Notes: a model not told the origin generated them from the letters alone. DNA of 64,000 nt from Lautropia sp. (GCA_030532895.1 JAUNKF010000004.1:146417-210416); one strand, 5' to 3'; shown: positions 50,848 through 59,542, numbered from the stretch's first letter. Made by a program: numbers and translations.

Positions 50848-51639
50848 TCAACCGCCCTGGTTGTGGCGTGCCATTTCGGCATGCAGGCGGGTGATTTCTT
50901 CGGTGACGGCGCGATGAACGATGTCGTGGATCATCCGGTTCAGCGTGTCGTGCATGTCGCGGGTCATCGTTTCGACCGCACGGGTGATGACGGGGGCGAG
51001 CGCCTGATTCATCTGCGCATCGAGCAGGATGTCGCCACGGCGTTGCAGGCGTTCGAGCACATTCGTGCGCACCTGGCTGGCCAGCTCGCCCCAGTCCACG
51101 TCGCCGAAATGCTGCGGCAACTGGTCGGGATGGTAGCGCTGGACGTTGACGACATCGGTCAGCATCGGGATGGCGTCCGCGTCGTCCTGCACCACGCGGG
51201 CATCGCGCAGTGAGGGAACTGGACGGTGAACGGGTCGCTGGGGGACAGGGGGCACCACCGGGGCGGCCGTGGCCTCGGTGCTCTCCGCCGTGATCGTGTC
51301 GGCCGGGCCGGTCACGGTCGGGTAGGGTGAGGGGGCAGGCGGCACGGCCTCGTGTGCGCTCGGATTCGAGATGCCGATGTCCAGCAGACGCATCGAGTGC
51401 ATCAGCTTGTTGATCAGCGCCCGGTCTTCGTCGGTGAGCGGGGGCAGCGTGGCGATGGCGGCATCTTCGTCTAGCGGGCCGGCTTCGTCATCTTCCAGGT
51501 AGTCGTCATCGGAGTCGTCCGGAAACTGGAAGTGCTGCGGGGGGGCAGGCGAAGGCGCGTAGCCGCCAGGGGCGTATGAGGGGGCTGGCGCGGATGGTGG
51601 GGCGCCGGGGGGAGCCGTGCGGTCATCATCGGGTGCCAT
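50848..51639 (-). CDS. DUF2486-family protein
   Basis: A 263-residue soluble protein. ATG 51639 is preceded by GGAGGAACGAG, so it is the start, overlapping the holC end by 14 bp. The N-terminal half is Pro/Ala/Asp-rich and disordered, with an acidic patch (DDSDDDYLEDDEAGPLDED). The conserved part is IPMLTDVV (about residue 162) and the helical C-terminus (WGELASQVRTNVLERLQRRG, LAPVITRAVETMTRDMHDTL). IP.LTDVV is the family mark of DUF2486, found between holC and valS in Burkholderiales. Its function is unknown. Confidence 0.8.
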   Translation of the reverse strand: MAPDDDRTAPPGAPPSAPAPSYAPGGYAPSPAPPQHFQFPDDSDDDYLEDDEAGPLDEDAAIATLPPLTDEDRALINKLMHSMRLLDIGISNPSAHEAVPPAPSPYPTVTGPADTITAESTEATAAPVVPPVPQRPVHRPVPSLRDARVVQDDADAIPMLTDVVNVQRYHPDQLPQHFGDVDWGELASQVRTNVLERLQRRGDILLDAQMNQALAPVITRAVETMTRDMHDTLNRMIHDIVHRAVTEEITRLHAEMARHNQGG

Positions 51640-52066
51640 CTCGTTCCTCCACATTGTGGGTGAGCGGTTTGTAGCCTTGTGATTGATACTGGCGAAACCG
51701 GGTGCGCGCGGCCTGTCGGCTGCGCTCATCGGTACCGACCAGCTCCAGTACCCGTTCGTAGTCGCCGAAGGCGGGTGGCATCCGCGCGCTCAGGTTCAGC
51801 AGCACCTGGCGGTGGGTGGCCGGAATCTCGGCGTGGGTGGCGGTCAGCAGTACCGGTGTTTGTGCGGCCAGCGGGTGCCGGATCGACACGTGCGGGATGA
51901 AGGACAGGGGGGCAAATTGCCACAGTGCCTGGTCGAAGCGCTTCAAGAGCTGTGTGTCTTCGCTGAAGATGATCAGCTTGAAGCCCGCCTGCCAGACCTT
52001 GCGCACGAGTCGGCAGCCGTAGCCGACCGGATCGGGCACATTGAAGTAGAAGTCCACTTGGGTCAT
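51626..52066 (-). CDS. holC: DNA polymerase III subunit chi
   Basis: A 146-residue protein of normal length. It begins TQVDFYFNVPDPVGYGCRLV, then RKVWQAGFKLIIFSEDTQLL, LDQALW-like RFDQALWQFAPLSFIPHV and the late ERVLELVGTDERSRQAARTR, RFRQYQSQGYKPLTH blocks of HolC. Chi links the clamp loader (through psi) to single-stranded DNA-binding protein. It lies 40 bp after pepA in the leftward operon and overlaps the DUF2486 gene. Confidence 0.92.
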   Translation of the reverse strand: MTQVDFYFNVPDPVGYGCRLVRKVWQAGFKLIIFSEDTQLLKRFDQALWQFAPLSFIPHVSIRHPLAAQTPVLLTATHAEIPATHRQVLLNLSARMPPAFGDYERVLELVGTDERSRQAARTRFRQYQSQGYKPLTHNVEERDGTR

Positions 52067-52106
52067 GGCAGGGCAAGGCGGGCGATGAAAGCGGGCCGTT
52101 CAGTGC

Positions 52107-53585
52107 TCAGGCGGCGCGATCCATCAGGAAGCGGGTGAGCAGGGCCACGGGCCGTCCCGAGGCACTCTTGTTGGCCCCGGAGCGCCAGGCCACGCCGGCG
52201 ATGTCGAGGTGTGCCCACGGATAGGCTTTGGCAAAGCGCGACAGATAGCAGGCTGCCGTGATGGCGCCGCCAGCCCGGCCGCCCACGTTGGCCATGTCGG
52301 CAAAGGGCGAGCGAAGCCCTTCCTGATAGGCGTCGTCGAGCGGCATCGGCCAGCAGGTGTCGCCAGTGGCCTTGCCGGCAGCCGTGAGCTGGGCCGACAG
52401 CGATTCATCGTTCGTGAACAGCCCGGCATGATGATGGCCCAGCGCAATCACGCAGGCGCCGGTGAGCGTGGCCACATCGATGACGGCAGCCGGTTTGAAG
52501 CGCTCGGCATAGGTCAGGGCGTCACACAGCACGAGACGGCCTTCGGCGTCGGTGTTGAGGATCTCGACCGTCTGGCCCGACATCGTCGTGATGATGTCGC
52601 CAGGGCGGGAGGCCGTGCCGGAAGGCATGTTCTCTGCAGCGGCGATGATCACGACGAGGTTGATCTTCAGTTTCATCTGGGCCACGGCCTGCATCACGCC
52701 GAAGACCGAGCTGGCGCCCGACATGTCGTACTTCATCTCGTCCATGTCGGCTGCCGGCTTGATCGAGATGCCACCGGTGTCGAAGGTGATGCCCTTGCCA
52801 ACCAGCACGACCGGCGCCTGGCGGGCACCGGCACCCTTGTACTGCATGACGATGAGCTTCGGGGGCTGGGCCGAGCCTTGGGCCACGGCCAGCAGGGCGC
52901 CCATCTTCAGGGCTGCCATCTGCTTCTGGTCAAGCACGTCGACCTTGAACTTCAGCTTGCGGCCGAGCTTTTTGGCCTGGTCGGCCAGGTAGCTCGGGTG
53001 GCAGACGTTGCCGGGCTGGTTGCCGAGGTTGCGGCTCGTGTCGATGCCATCGGCCAGTGCCGTCATCTGTTCGATGACCTTGCCAAGCGTGCGGTTGTCT
53101 TCCTTGGCCACCGGCAGCACGATCTCCTTCAATGGCGCGGCTGCTTCGGGTTTGGACTTGTGTTCGACGAAACGGTAGCTGACCTCTCGGGCCAGCAGCA
53201 CGATCTGCCCGACCTTCCAGGCCAGCTCGCGTGCGTCGACCAGCGCTTCGTGCAGGCAGCAAACGGCCGATTCGGCCTGCGTGCCCGAGACGGCTCTGAC
53301 GGCAGATCGGACGGCCTCGGCAAACTTGCCGGCGTGGAGCGTGGCCTCTTCACCCATCGAGACGAGCAGTACCCGGGTCAGACCGTTGTGGCCGGGGATG
53401 AGCAGTGTGGCACCGGGTTTTTTGCCGAGGTCACCGGTCTTGAGGGCGGCGCTCAGCAGTTGGCCCAGTCGGGCGTCGATGGCTTCACCGGTGGCGGTGA
53501 GCTTGCCACCTTGAACGGGCAGGATGATGCACTGGCTGCGGATCTTGTCGGCCGAAGTGGTTTTGAGCGTGAACTGCATCGTCAT
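52107..53585 (-). CDS. pepA: Leucyl aminopeptidase (M17 family)
   Basis: A 492-residue cytosolic aminopeptidase. The N-terminal macrodomain-like part precedes the metallopeptidase core: VLVGKGITFDTGGISIKPAA with Lys and Asp metal ligands, MKYDMSGASSVFG, and the signature NTDAEGRLVLCDALTYAE, followed by VIDVATLTGACVIALG. Two divalent metals are bound. It removes N-terminal amino acids and in some bacteria also binds DNA. ATG 53585 or ATG 53579 may be the start. It is first in the leftward operon and divergent from lptF with about 200 bp between them. Confidence 0.96.
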   Translation of the reverse strand: MTMQFTLKTTSADKIRSQCIILPVQGGKLTATGEAIDARLGQLLSAALKTGDLGKKPGATLLIPGHNGLTRVLLVSMGEEATLHAGKFAEAVRSAVRAVSGTQAESAVCCLHEALVDARELAWKVGQIVLLAREVSYRFVEHKSKPEAAAPLKEIVLPVAKEDNRTLGKVIEQMTALADGIDTSRNLGNQPGNVCHPSYLADQAKKLGRKLKFKVDVLDQKQMAALKMGALLAVAQGSAQPPKLIVMQYKGAGARQAPVVLVGKGITFDTGGISIKPAADMDEMKYDMSGASSVFGVMQAVAQMKLKINLVVIIAAAENMPSGTASRPGDIITTMSGQTVEILNTDAEGRLVLCDALTYAERFKPAAVIDVATLTGACVIALGHHHAGLFTNDESLSAQLTAAGKATGDTCWPMPLDDAYQEGLRSPFADMANVGGRAGGAITAACYLSRFAKAYPWAHLDIAGVAWRSGANKSASGRPVALLTRFLMDRAA

Positions 53586-53786
53586 CGGGAGGATGTTGGG
53601 TCAAAAGACGAAAAGACGAGGAGCATCAGGGCAACGGCCATCACGCCGCTCGGGCGTGGCCAGAACGACACGCGCAGGCGGGATCGGGCATGGGTTGCCG
53701 GTGCATGACGCAACATTATAGGCGTGGGCCTCGGCATTCCAGCCTGTGGCCGTCGAATGGATGCTGAACACGGGTAAACTACCACG

Positions 53787-54956
53787 ATGATCTTCCGCCA
53801 GTCGTTGCGCCGTGACCTGAACAGCGTCGCTGGCGTCATGTTCGCCACGCTGTTCACCATCCTGGTCACGACCTCGCTGATCCGGTTTCTGAACCGCGCC
53901 ACCAGTGACCGCATTGCCAGCGCCGACATCCTGCCGCTGATTGCGTTCAATGCCATCGGTTTCATCCCGATCCTGCTCGTGTTGACGGTTTTCCTGTCCG
54001 TGCTGATGGTGCTCGCCCGTGCCTGGCGCGACTCCGAGATGGTCATCTGGTTTGCCAGCGGGCAGAGCCTGACCGCCTGGATCCGTCCGGTGCTGCTGTT
54101 CGTGATGCCGTATGCGGTCGTGGTCGGGGCGGTGGCCTTGGTCGTGTCACCGTGGGCCAATCAGCAGATTGCTGACCTGCGTGAGCGCTTCAATCAGCGT
54201 GAGGATGTTTCCATGGTGGCGCCCGGCCAGTTTCGCGAGTCGGGGTCGTCGAACCGCGTGTTCTTCGTGGAATCGCTCAGCAAGGATCGTGAAACCGTCT
54301 CCAATGTCTTCGTCGTGCAGAAGGAAGACAGGCCCGAGGGGGAGCGGATGATCGTGGTGGCCTCGAAGGGCGGGCGTGTTCAGACCGAGCAGAACGGTGA
54401 CCGTTTTCTCGTCTTGCAGGATGGCCGTCGCTATGATGGTCAATGGGGGTCGGCCGAATACTCGCTGATGGAGTTCGAGCGTTATGGGGTGCGTCTGGAT
54501 CCCAAACCGGTCAACACGCAGGTCGAGAGCATCCGGGGCAGCTCGACACTTGCCTTGATCCAGAACCCGACCCCGGCCGCGCTCGGTGAGCTGGCTTATC
54601 GGGTCGGTCTGCCGGTGTCGATGATCATCATCTCGCTTCTGGCGATTCCGCTTTCTTACGTCAACCCGCGTTTGGGACGCTCGATCAACATCGTGATCGG
54701 CGTGTTGCTCTACTTCACGTATTCCAACCTGAACAGCCTGATGCGTTCGTGGATTTCGCAGGAGCGGATCAGCTTCGAGCTGGGTCTCTGGGTGGTGCAT
54801 GCGCTGGTGCTGGGGCTGACGGTCTACATGTTCCGTCGCCGGATGGCGTTGCCGAGTTTCAGCCTGAGCCGGCTGGTGGCGCGTCTGAGGGCGGGGGCAC
54901 GGCCTGCGGTGGCCGTGACGGCCGACGGGCCGGATGATGGCGCTGCCCGTTCTTGA
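53787..54956 (+). CDS. lptF: LPS export ABC transporter permease LptF
   Basis: A 389-residue inner-membrane protein of the YjgP/YjgQ family. Three N-terminal helices (VAGVMFATLFTILVTTSLIR onward), a periplasmic beta-jellyroll of about 150 residues (FRESGSSNRVFFVESLSKDR, GGRVQTEQNGDRFLVLQDGR) and three C-terminal helices (LPVSMIIISLLAIPLSYVNP) are visible. With LptG and the LptB ATPase it extracts lipopolysaccharide from the inner membrane and passes it to LptC/LptA. It is 24 bp upstream of lptG, so the two form an operon, divergent from pepA. Confidence 0.96.
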   Translation: MIFRQSLRRDLNSVAGVMFATLFTILVTTSLIRFLNRATSDRIASADILPLIAFNAIGFIPILLVLTVFLSVLMVLARAWRDSEMVIWFASGQSLTAWIRPVLLFVMPYAVVVGAVALVVSPWANQQIADLRERFNQREDVSMVAPGQFRESGSSNRVFFVESLSKDRETVSNVFVVQKEDRPEGERMIVVASKGGRVQTEQNGDRFLVLQDGRRYDGQWGSAEYSLMEFERYGVRLDPKPVNTQVESIRGSSTLALIQNPTPAALGELAYRVGLPVSMIIISLLAIPLSYVNPRLGRSINIVIGVLLYFTYSNLNSLMRSWISQERISFELGLWVVHALVLGLTVYMFRRRMALPSFSLSRLVARLRAGARPAVAVTADGPDDGAARS

Positions 54957-54980
54957 TGCCGACGCAGGAGCAGAGATCCG

Positions 54981-56129
54981 ATGAAACTGATCGTGCGTTA
55001 TCTGACCAAGGAGATTGCCGTCGGCATCCTGGGGGTGCTGCTTGGCTTTCTGGGCCTGTTCGCCTTCTTCGACCTGATCAACGAGCTGGACGAGATCGGG
55101 CGAGGGGGCTATCGCCTGCAGCATGCGATCCTCTATGTGCTCCTCGGGTTGCCCAGCCACATTTATGAGCTGATGCCGGTGGCAGCGCTGATCGGCTGTA
55201 TCTACGCCTTGGCCCAGTTTGCGCAAAATTCCGAGTTCACGGCCATGCGTGCGGCCGGCATGAGCCGGCAGCATGCCATGCGTGGTGTGATCGGGCTGGG
55301 GCTGTTGCTGGCCATCCTGACGGCGGTGGCGGGCGAGTGGATCTCTCCGATGGCCGAACAGCGTGCGCAGCAGTTGCGGTTGGAAGTGCTGGGCAAGAGT
55401 CCGGGCGGCTCCTTCCGATCGGGCCTGTGGCTGAAGGACAGCCTGCGGGATGAAAACGGCCAGCAGACGCAGATACGCTTCGTCAATGTGGGGCAGCTTC
55501 TGCATGATGGTTCGCTCTCGAAAGTGGAGATCTTCGAGTTCAATCGCGAGTTTCGCCTGCGTTCGGTCATCAAGGCGGCAGAGGGGCATTATCAGGCGCC
55601 GTCGCATCGGCAGGGCAGCAGCTGGCGGTTGAAGGATGTGGAGATCACGCATTTCAACGTCCAGCTGACGGACACCGGCTTCGAGGCGTTGCGCTCGCGC
55701 GTGGCGCTGCAAGACGAGCTGACGTGGGTGTCGGAGCTGAACCCGGCGCTCTTGTCCGTGCTGGCCATTGCGCCAGACCGGATGTCGGCCTGGGCCTTGT
55801 GGCGCTATACCTCCCACCTGAAGGAAAACGCGCAGTCGGCCAATCGTTACGAGCTGGCCTTCTGGAAGAAGATCATCTATCCGCTGGCCATCATCGTGAT
55901 GCTGATGCTGGCCTTGCCCTTTGGCTACATCCAGGCGCGCGCCGGTGGCATCGGCCTGAAGCTCTTTCTGGGCATTTCGCTGGGGGTGGGCTTCTACATC
56001 ATGAACGGCCTGTTCTCGAACCTGGGCCTGATCAATACCTGGCCGCCCTGGCTGGCTGTCAGCATCCCGTCGATCGTCTTTCTGATCCTGGCCGTGGTGA
56101 TGCTGTTCCGGGTCGGGCGCGCGTATTAG
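54981..56129 (+). CDS. lptG: LPS export ABC transporter permease LptG
   Basis: A 382-residue protein with the same layout as LptF: helices from MKLIVRYLTKEIAVGILGVL, the family motif LPSHIYELMPVAALIGCIYA, SEFTAMRAAGMSRQHAMRGV, a periplasmic jellyroll (GGSFRSGLWLKDSLRDENGQ ... WRLKDVEITHF) and C-terminal helices (IYPLAIIVMLMLALPFGYIQ, GGIGLKLFLGISLGVGFYIM). It pairs with LptF in the LptB2FGC exporter. ATG 54981 lies just after AGGAGCAGAGATCCG. The dispersed repeat copy D starts at its stop codon. Confidence 0.96.
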   Translation: MKLIVRYLTKEIAVGILGVLLGFLGLFAFFDLINELDEIGRGGYRLQHAILYVLLGLPSHIYELMPVAALIGCIYALAQFAQNSEFTAMRAAGMSRQHAMRGVIGLGLLLAILTAVAGEWISPMAEQRAQQLRLEVLGKSPGGSFRSGLWLKDSLRDENGQQTQIRFVNVGQLLHDGSLSKVEIFEFNREFRLRSVIKAAEGHYQAPSHRQGSSWRLKDVEITHFNVQLTDTGFEALRSRVALQDELTWVSELNPALLSVLAIAPDRMSAWALWRYTSHLKENAQSANRYELAFWKKIIYPLAIIVMLMLALPFGYIQARAGGIGLKLFLGISLGVGFYIMNGLFSNLGLINTWPPWLAVSIPSIVFLILAVVMLFRVGRAY

Positions 56130-56190
56130 AGCCTGTCATGCACTTATTCGTCCCCGCGAAAGGCCCTCTGGGCGTGCATGACACGTTGTA
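56130..56190 (+). repeat. Dispersed 3'-end repeat, copy D, with a perfect 10-bp inverted repeat
   Basis: TGTCATGCAC (56134-56143) and GTGCATGACA (56174-56183) enclose TTATTCGTCCCCGCGAAAGG and CCCTCTGGGC. This is the most regular copy of the repeat and could fold into a hairpin after lptG. A second hairpin (GCGCCGGG with CCCGGCGC, near 56218-56243) follows. Confidence 0.65.
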
Positions 56191-56289
56191 GCCGTTGGCG
56201 CGCAAGTCAGCCGAAGTCGCGCCGGGCGTGAAGCACCCGGCGCTTTGCGCCTGGCGGGCTGCGTCGCCGGGCACAGGAATAGAGGAAGG

Positions 56290-56536
56290 TCGTTCGGTCA
56301 TTGATCAGTTGGACGGCCTTTCAGGGGGTTTTAACATTTGTTTTCGGTTGGTTCGATATGTGCGCTTTATTGGCGCAATTTAACGCGTCTATCAGGGATA
56401 TTCCTATCTCATCCGCCAGGACGGCCCTTCAGGATAGGAGTAATATCTGTCTCACCAAAGGGGATGTTCGATCGGCCTTCTACCCGGCCCATCGCCCCTG
56501 TTGAGGAGGAGGAGAGGCAGCCATGCTGCCACTATT
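56290..56536 (+). other. AT-rich non-coding stretch, candidate small-RNA gene
   Basis: Between lptG and tRNA-Ala the sequence turns AT-rich (for example TTTTAACATTTGTTTTCGG around 56328-56346), with no convincing reading frame, and ends in a strong terminator at 56537-56572. A small hairpin, GGCAGC-CAT-GCTGCC, sits at 56516-56530. No known RNA family was recognised. Confidence 0.4.
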
Positions 56537-56572
56537 AAGGCGCACCTGGAAGCTCTCGGGTGCGCCTTTTCT
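56537..56572 (+). terminator. Strong Rho-independent terminator
   Basis: A 10-bp perfect stem AAGGCGCACC (56537-56546) / GGTGCGCCTT (56559-56568) with a 12-nt loop, followed by a T-rich tail (TTTTCTTT). It ends whatever is transcribed rightward from the AT-rich stretch, or read-through from lptFG. Confidence 0.88.
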
Positions 56573-56651
56573 TTAGCGCCCCCAGCATGGGCGCACGCGG
56601 GGTGCATCGGTCGCTGCAGGTTGAGCTGGCGGTGCTAGAATCAGCCGTGAT

Positions 56652-56727
56652 GGGGACGTAGCTCAGCTGGGAGAGCGCGGCGTTCGCAATGCCGAGGTCG
56701 GGAGTTCGATCCTCCTCGTCTCCACCA
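56652..56727 (+). tRNA. tRNA-Ala (anticodon CGC)
   Basis: A 76-nt cloverleaf including the encoded CCA. Acceptor GGGGACG pairs with CGTCTCC and carries the G3-U70 wobble that specifies alanine. D-stem GCTC/GAGC, anticodon stem CGGCG/TGCCG with loop TTCGCAA (anticodon CGC at 56685-56687 region), T-arm with TTCGATC. It reads GCG codons. Confidence 0.96.
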
Positions 56728-56767
56728 TCCTTCTTTCCTGCCTCGTTCTGGCGCCAGCCCCTCACCG

Positions 56768-57307
56768 ATGCTGATCGCCCTCAACAAGCCTTTCAACGTG
56801 CTGTGCCAGTTCACGGATCGTGGCCAACCACCGCGACGGACGTTGGCCGAGTTCGGTTTGCCGCCGGACGTGTATGCGGCGGGGCGACTCGATCACGATT
56901 CCGAGGGCCTGCTGCTGCTGACCGACGAGGGGCGCCTGGCCCAACAGTTGACGAACCCGCGCCACAAGGCCCCCAAAACCTATTGGGTGCAGGTGGAGGG
57001 CAGCCCGGCAGAAGCGCAGTTGCAGCAGCTGCGGCAAGGTGTCCGCCTGAAAGATGGCCCGACGCGGCCGGCCGAGGTACGGGCCATCGAGCCGCCCACC
57101 CTATGGTTGCGCGATCCACCGGTTCGTTTTCGCAAGACGGTGCCCGATGCCTGGCTGGAGATCATCCTGCGCGAAGGGCGTAACCGTCAGGTGCGGCGGA
57201 TGACGGCTGCGGTCGGGCTGCCCACCTTGCGCCTGGTGCGGGTGGCGATCGGCGCTTATCAGCTCGCGGATCTTCAGCCGGGGCAGTGGCGGGTGATCCG
57301 TCCTTGA
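56768..57307 (+). CDS. rluE: 23S rRNA pseudouridine synthase, RsuA/RluE family
   Basis: A 179-residue RNA-modifying enzyme without an S4 domain. It begins LIALNKPFNVLCQFTDRG, then the catalytic motif AAGRLDHDSEGLLLLTDEGR with the active Asp (about residue 42), KTYWVQVEG, and REGRNRQVRRMTAAVGLPTL followed by LVRVAIG. Size and pattern fit RluE, which makes pseudouridine 2457 in 23S rRNA of E. coli. It lies 40 bp after tRNA-Ala. Repeat copies D and E in opposite orientation bracket the tRNA-rluE pair. Confidence 0.9.
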   Translation: MLIALNKPFNVLCQFTDRGQPPRRTLAEFGLPPDVYAAGRLDHDSEGLLLLTDEGRLAQQLTNPRHKAPKTYWVQVEGSPAEAQLQQLRQGVRLKDGPTRPAEVRAIEPPTLWLRDPPVRFRKTVPDAWLEIILREGRNRQVRRMTAAVGLPTLRLVRVAIGAYQLADLQPGQWRVIRP

Positions 57308-57334
57308 GCAAGTACGGCCGGGCTTTCCCTTCGG

Positions 57335-57434
57335 GCTGGCCCCAAAACCGCACGCTGACGGCGTTGCCACGCTTGCGAAGGCACAAGCCTTAGCGGCGCG
57401 TGGCGCCTTGTCAGCCCGCGGTTTTGGGGCCAGC
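57335..57434. repeat. Long-stem inverted repeat (17 bp perfect) downstream of rluE
   Basis: GCTGGCCCCAAAACCGC (57335-57351) pairs perfectly with GCGGTTTTGGGGCCAGC (57418-57434); GCTGAC and GTCAGC extend the stem inward, and GGCGTTGCCACGC with GCGTGGCGCC can form an inner hairpin. The 100-bp structure fills the gap between rluE and the aldo/keto reductase gene and abuts repeat copy E. Confidence 0.75.
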
Positions 57435-57466
57435 GCGGGGACGAATAAGTTCATAACACGCTCTAG
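57435..57466 (-). repeat. Dispersed 3'-end repeat, partial copy E
   Basis: On the minus strand it reads AGAGCGTGTTATGAACTTAT then TCGTCCCCGCGC, matching the first 26 nt of copies C and D; the second half is replaced by the long inverted repeat. It ends 8 bp before the aldo/keto reductase start. Confidence 0.55.
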
Positions 57467-57473
57467 GAATCCC

Positions 57474-58376
57474 ATGCAATATTTGAATCTGAGTCCCTCG
57501 CTGAGGATGAGCCGCATCGTGCATGGCTACTGGCGCGCGCATGAATGGGGGCTGGATGCCAGGGGCTATCTGGCGCTGATCCGTCAGCTGCTGGCGCTGG
57601 GCATCAACACCTTCGATCATGCGGCCTGCTACGGGGGCTTCGACAATGAGCGGGCCTTCGGTGAGGCGCTGGCACTGGAGCCCTCGCTGCGTGAGCAGAT
57701 GGTGATCGTCAGCAAGTGCGGCATCGCCTTTCCAAATGCGCGGTTGCCCCGGATGCGCACGAAGCACTATGACAATACCCGTGAACACATCATCTGGTCG
57801 GCTGAACGCTCGGTGGCCGAGTTGCAGTGTGGCTATCTTGATCTGTTGCTGATTCACCGGCCGTCGCCTTGCGCCAATCCGCAGGAGATCGCGGCGGCCT
57901 TCGACGCGTTGCTGGCCCGTGGCCTGGTGCGCCATGTGGGGGTCTCGAATTATTCGCCGGCCAAGTTCAGCATGCTGCAGTCGTATCTCCAACATCCGTT
58001 GGTGACGAACCAGATCGAGGTCTCGGCGCTGCGTCTGGCGCCTTTCGAGGATGGCAGCCTCGATGCATTGCTGGAAAAGCGGGTTCGGCCGATGGCCTGG
58101 TCACCGCTGGGGGGCGGGCGCTTGTTCGATCCCGCCGATCCACAGGCCCGCCGGGTGGCCGATGCCTTGCTTGCCGTGGGTGAACCTCAGGGTGAAACGC
58201 GGCTCGACACGCTGGCTTTGGCCTGGTTGCTTGCCCATCCGATCGGCATGATCCCGATTGTGGGATCAGGCCGGATCGAGCGGGTGCGTGCGGCTGTCGA
58301 TGCGCTGGCCATCGACTTCACCGAAGAAGCCTGGCTCAGTGTGTATGTGGCGTCTCAGGGCTTCGATTTGCCATGA
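57474..58376 (+). CDS. Aldo/keto reductase (YdhF-like)
   Basis: A 300-residue NADPH-dependent TIM-barrel oxidoreductase. ATG 57474 starts MQYLNLSPSLRMSRIVHGYW, the YdhF-type N-terminus. Catalytic residues: Asp and Tyr in NTFDHAACYGGFDNERAFGE, Lys in IVSKCGIAF, His in LLLIHRPSP. The NADPH-binding end includes WSPLGGGRLF and PIVGSGRIERVRAAVDA. The physiological substrate is unknown. No partner gene is adjacent; the tct cluster begins 128 bp downstream. Confidence 0.9.
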   Translation: MQYLNLSPSLRMSRIVHGYWRAHEWGLDARGYLALIRQLLALGINTFDHAACYGGFDNERAFGEALALEPSLREQMVIVSKCGIAFPNARLPRMRTKHYDNTREHIIWSAERSVAELQCGYLDLLLIHRPSPCANPQEIAAAFDALLARGLVRHVGVSNYSPAKFSMLQSYLQHPLVTNQIEVSALRLAPFEDGSLDALLEKRVRPMAWSPLGGGRLFDPADPQARRVADALLAVGEPQGETRLDTLALAWLLAHPIGMIPIVGSGRIERVRAAVDALAIDFTEEAWLSVYVASQGFDLP

Positions 58377-58426
58377 GATGGTGACAGGGTTATCCCTAGT
58401 CGGATACCTCCCGTTACACCGGTCTT

Positions 58427-58459
58427 CTGGCTAAGATTTGACGTTTGAACGTTAGCCAG
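58427..58459. repeat. Inverted repeat upstream of tctC
   Basis: CTGGCTAA (58427-58434) and TTAGCCAG (58452-58459), 17 bp apart, lie 45 bp before the tctC start. This could be an operator or the end of the aldo/keto reductase transcript. Confidence 0.4.
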
Positions 58460-58504
58460 GCTTCGCGACCTCTTCGCGATGCCGTCAAGACAAGGAGGCA
58501 CGCC

Positions 58505-59542
58505 ATGACGGGCAAGCCAGTCAACTCATCGATTTCTTTTTCCCGCCTGACCGTCGGTGCGAGCTGCTCGGCGGCGCTGTCGGCCCTGCTGTTGGCGGGC
58601 GCTGTCAGCACCGGTGTGCAGGCGGCCGAGCCGCGCCGGCCCGAGTGCATCGCACCGGCTCAGCCGGGTGGTGGTTTCGACCTCACCTGTCGCCTGACCC
58701 AGAGTGCGCTGAAGGAGAGTGAAGCACTCAAGCGCCCGATGCGTATCGTCTACATGCCGGGTGGCGTAGGCGCCGTGGCCTACAACAACATCGTCGCGCA
58801 GCGTCCGTCCGAGGGGGGCTCGATCGTGGCTTTCTCGGGCGGCTCGCTGCTGAATCTGGCTCAGGGCAAGTTTGGCCGTTATTCGGTCAATGATGTTCGC
58901 TGGCTCGCGGCCATCGGCGCCGACTATGGTGTGGCGATGGTGCGCGAGGATTCGCCCTACAAGACGTTGCCCGACCTGATGAATGCCTTGAAGGCCGATC
59001 CGACGAAGGTGGTGTTCGGCACAGGCGGCACGGTGGGCAGCCAGGACTGGATGAAGGCTGCGCTCACCGCACAGGCGGCCGGTGTCGATTACAAGCGCAT
59101 GCGTTTCGTGGCCTTTGAAGGGGGGGGCGAAGGGGTGACGGCCCTGCGTGGCAACCACATCCAGGCTTACATGGGGGATGCTGCCGAGGCGGCCACGATC
59201 CTGGAAGGTGGGGCGCCGGTGCGTGTGCTTGCGGTCTACCACAGCGAGCGTCTGCCTGGCCGCCTGAAAGACGTGCCCACGGCCAAGGAGCAGGGCTATG
59301 ACATCGAGTGGCCGATCATCCGTGGTTTCTACATGGGGCCGAAGGTGAAGGATGAGGATTACCAGTGGTGGGTGGATGCCTTCAACAAGACGATGGCTTC
59401 CGAAGCCTTTGCCGAGTTGCGGCAGAAGCAGGGGCTGTTCCCGTTCTCGATGACGGGCAAGGAGCTGGATGAGTATGTGAAGGAACGCGTCAAGCAATAT
59501 GGCGAGCTGGCCGATTCCTTCGGACTGGTTCAGAAGAAATGA
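58505..59542 (+). CDS. tctC: Tripartite tricarboxylate transporter substrate-binding protein
   Basis: A 345-residue periplasmic binding protein. ATG 58505 has AAGGAGGCACGCC directly upstream. The signal peptide includes SCSAALSALLLAGAVSTGVQ, cleaved before AEPRRPECIAPAQPGGG. PGGGFD, VYMPGGVGAVAYNNIV, FSGGSLLNL and GTGGTVGSQDWMKAAL are typical TctC segments, and the carboxylate-binding loops are preserved. TctC captures a di- or tricarboxylate for the TctAB channel. It is separated from tctB by a strong terminator-like hairpin, so it is probably made in excess over the membrane parts. Confidence 0.92.
   Translation: MTGKPVNSSISFSRLTVGASCSAALSALLLAGAVSTGVQAAEPRRPECIAPAQPGGGFDLTCRLTQSALKESEALKRPMRIVYMPGGVGAVAYNNIVAQRPSEGGSIVAFSGGSLLNLAQGKFGRYSVNDVRWLAAIGADYGVAMVREDSPYKTLPDLMNALKADPTKVVFGTGGTVGSQDWMKAALTAQAAGVDYKRMRFVAFEGGGEGVTALRGNHIQAYMGDAAEAATILEGGAPVRVLAVYHSERLPGRLKDVPTAKEQGYDIEWPIIRGFYMGPKVKDEDYQWWVDAFNKTMASEAFAELRQKQGLFPFSMTGKELDEYVKERVKQYGELADSFGLVQKK

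Noticed and set aside
52209..53708. A 499-codon open frame on the + strand
   Set aside because: Antisense to pepA; no motifs and no plausible ribosome binding site.
54147..55817. A 556-codon open frame on the minus strand
   Set aside because: Antisense to lptF and lptG, both clearly real.
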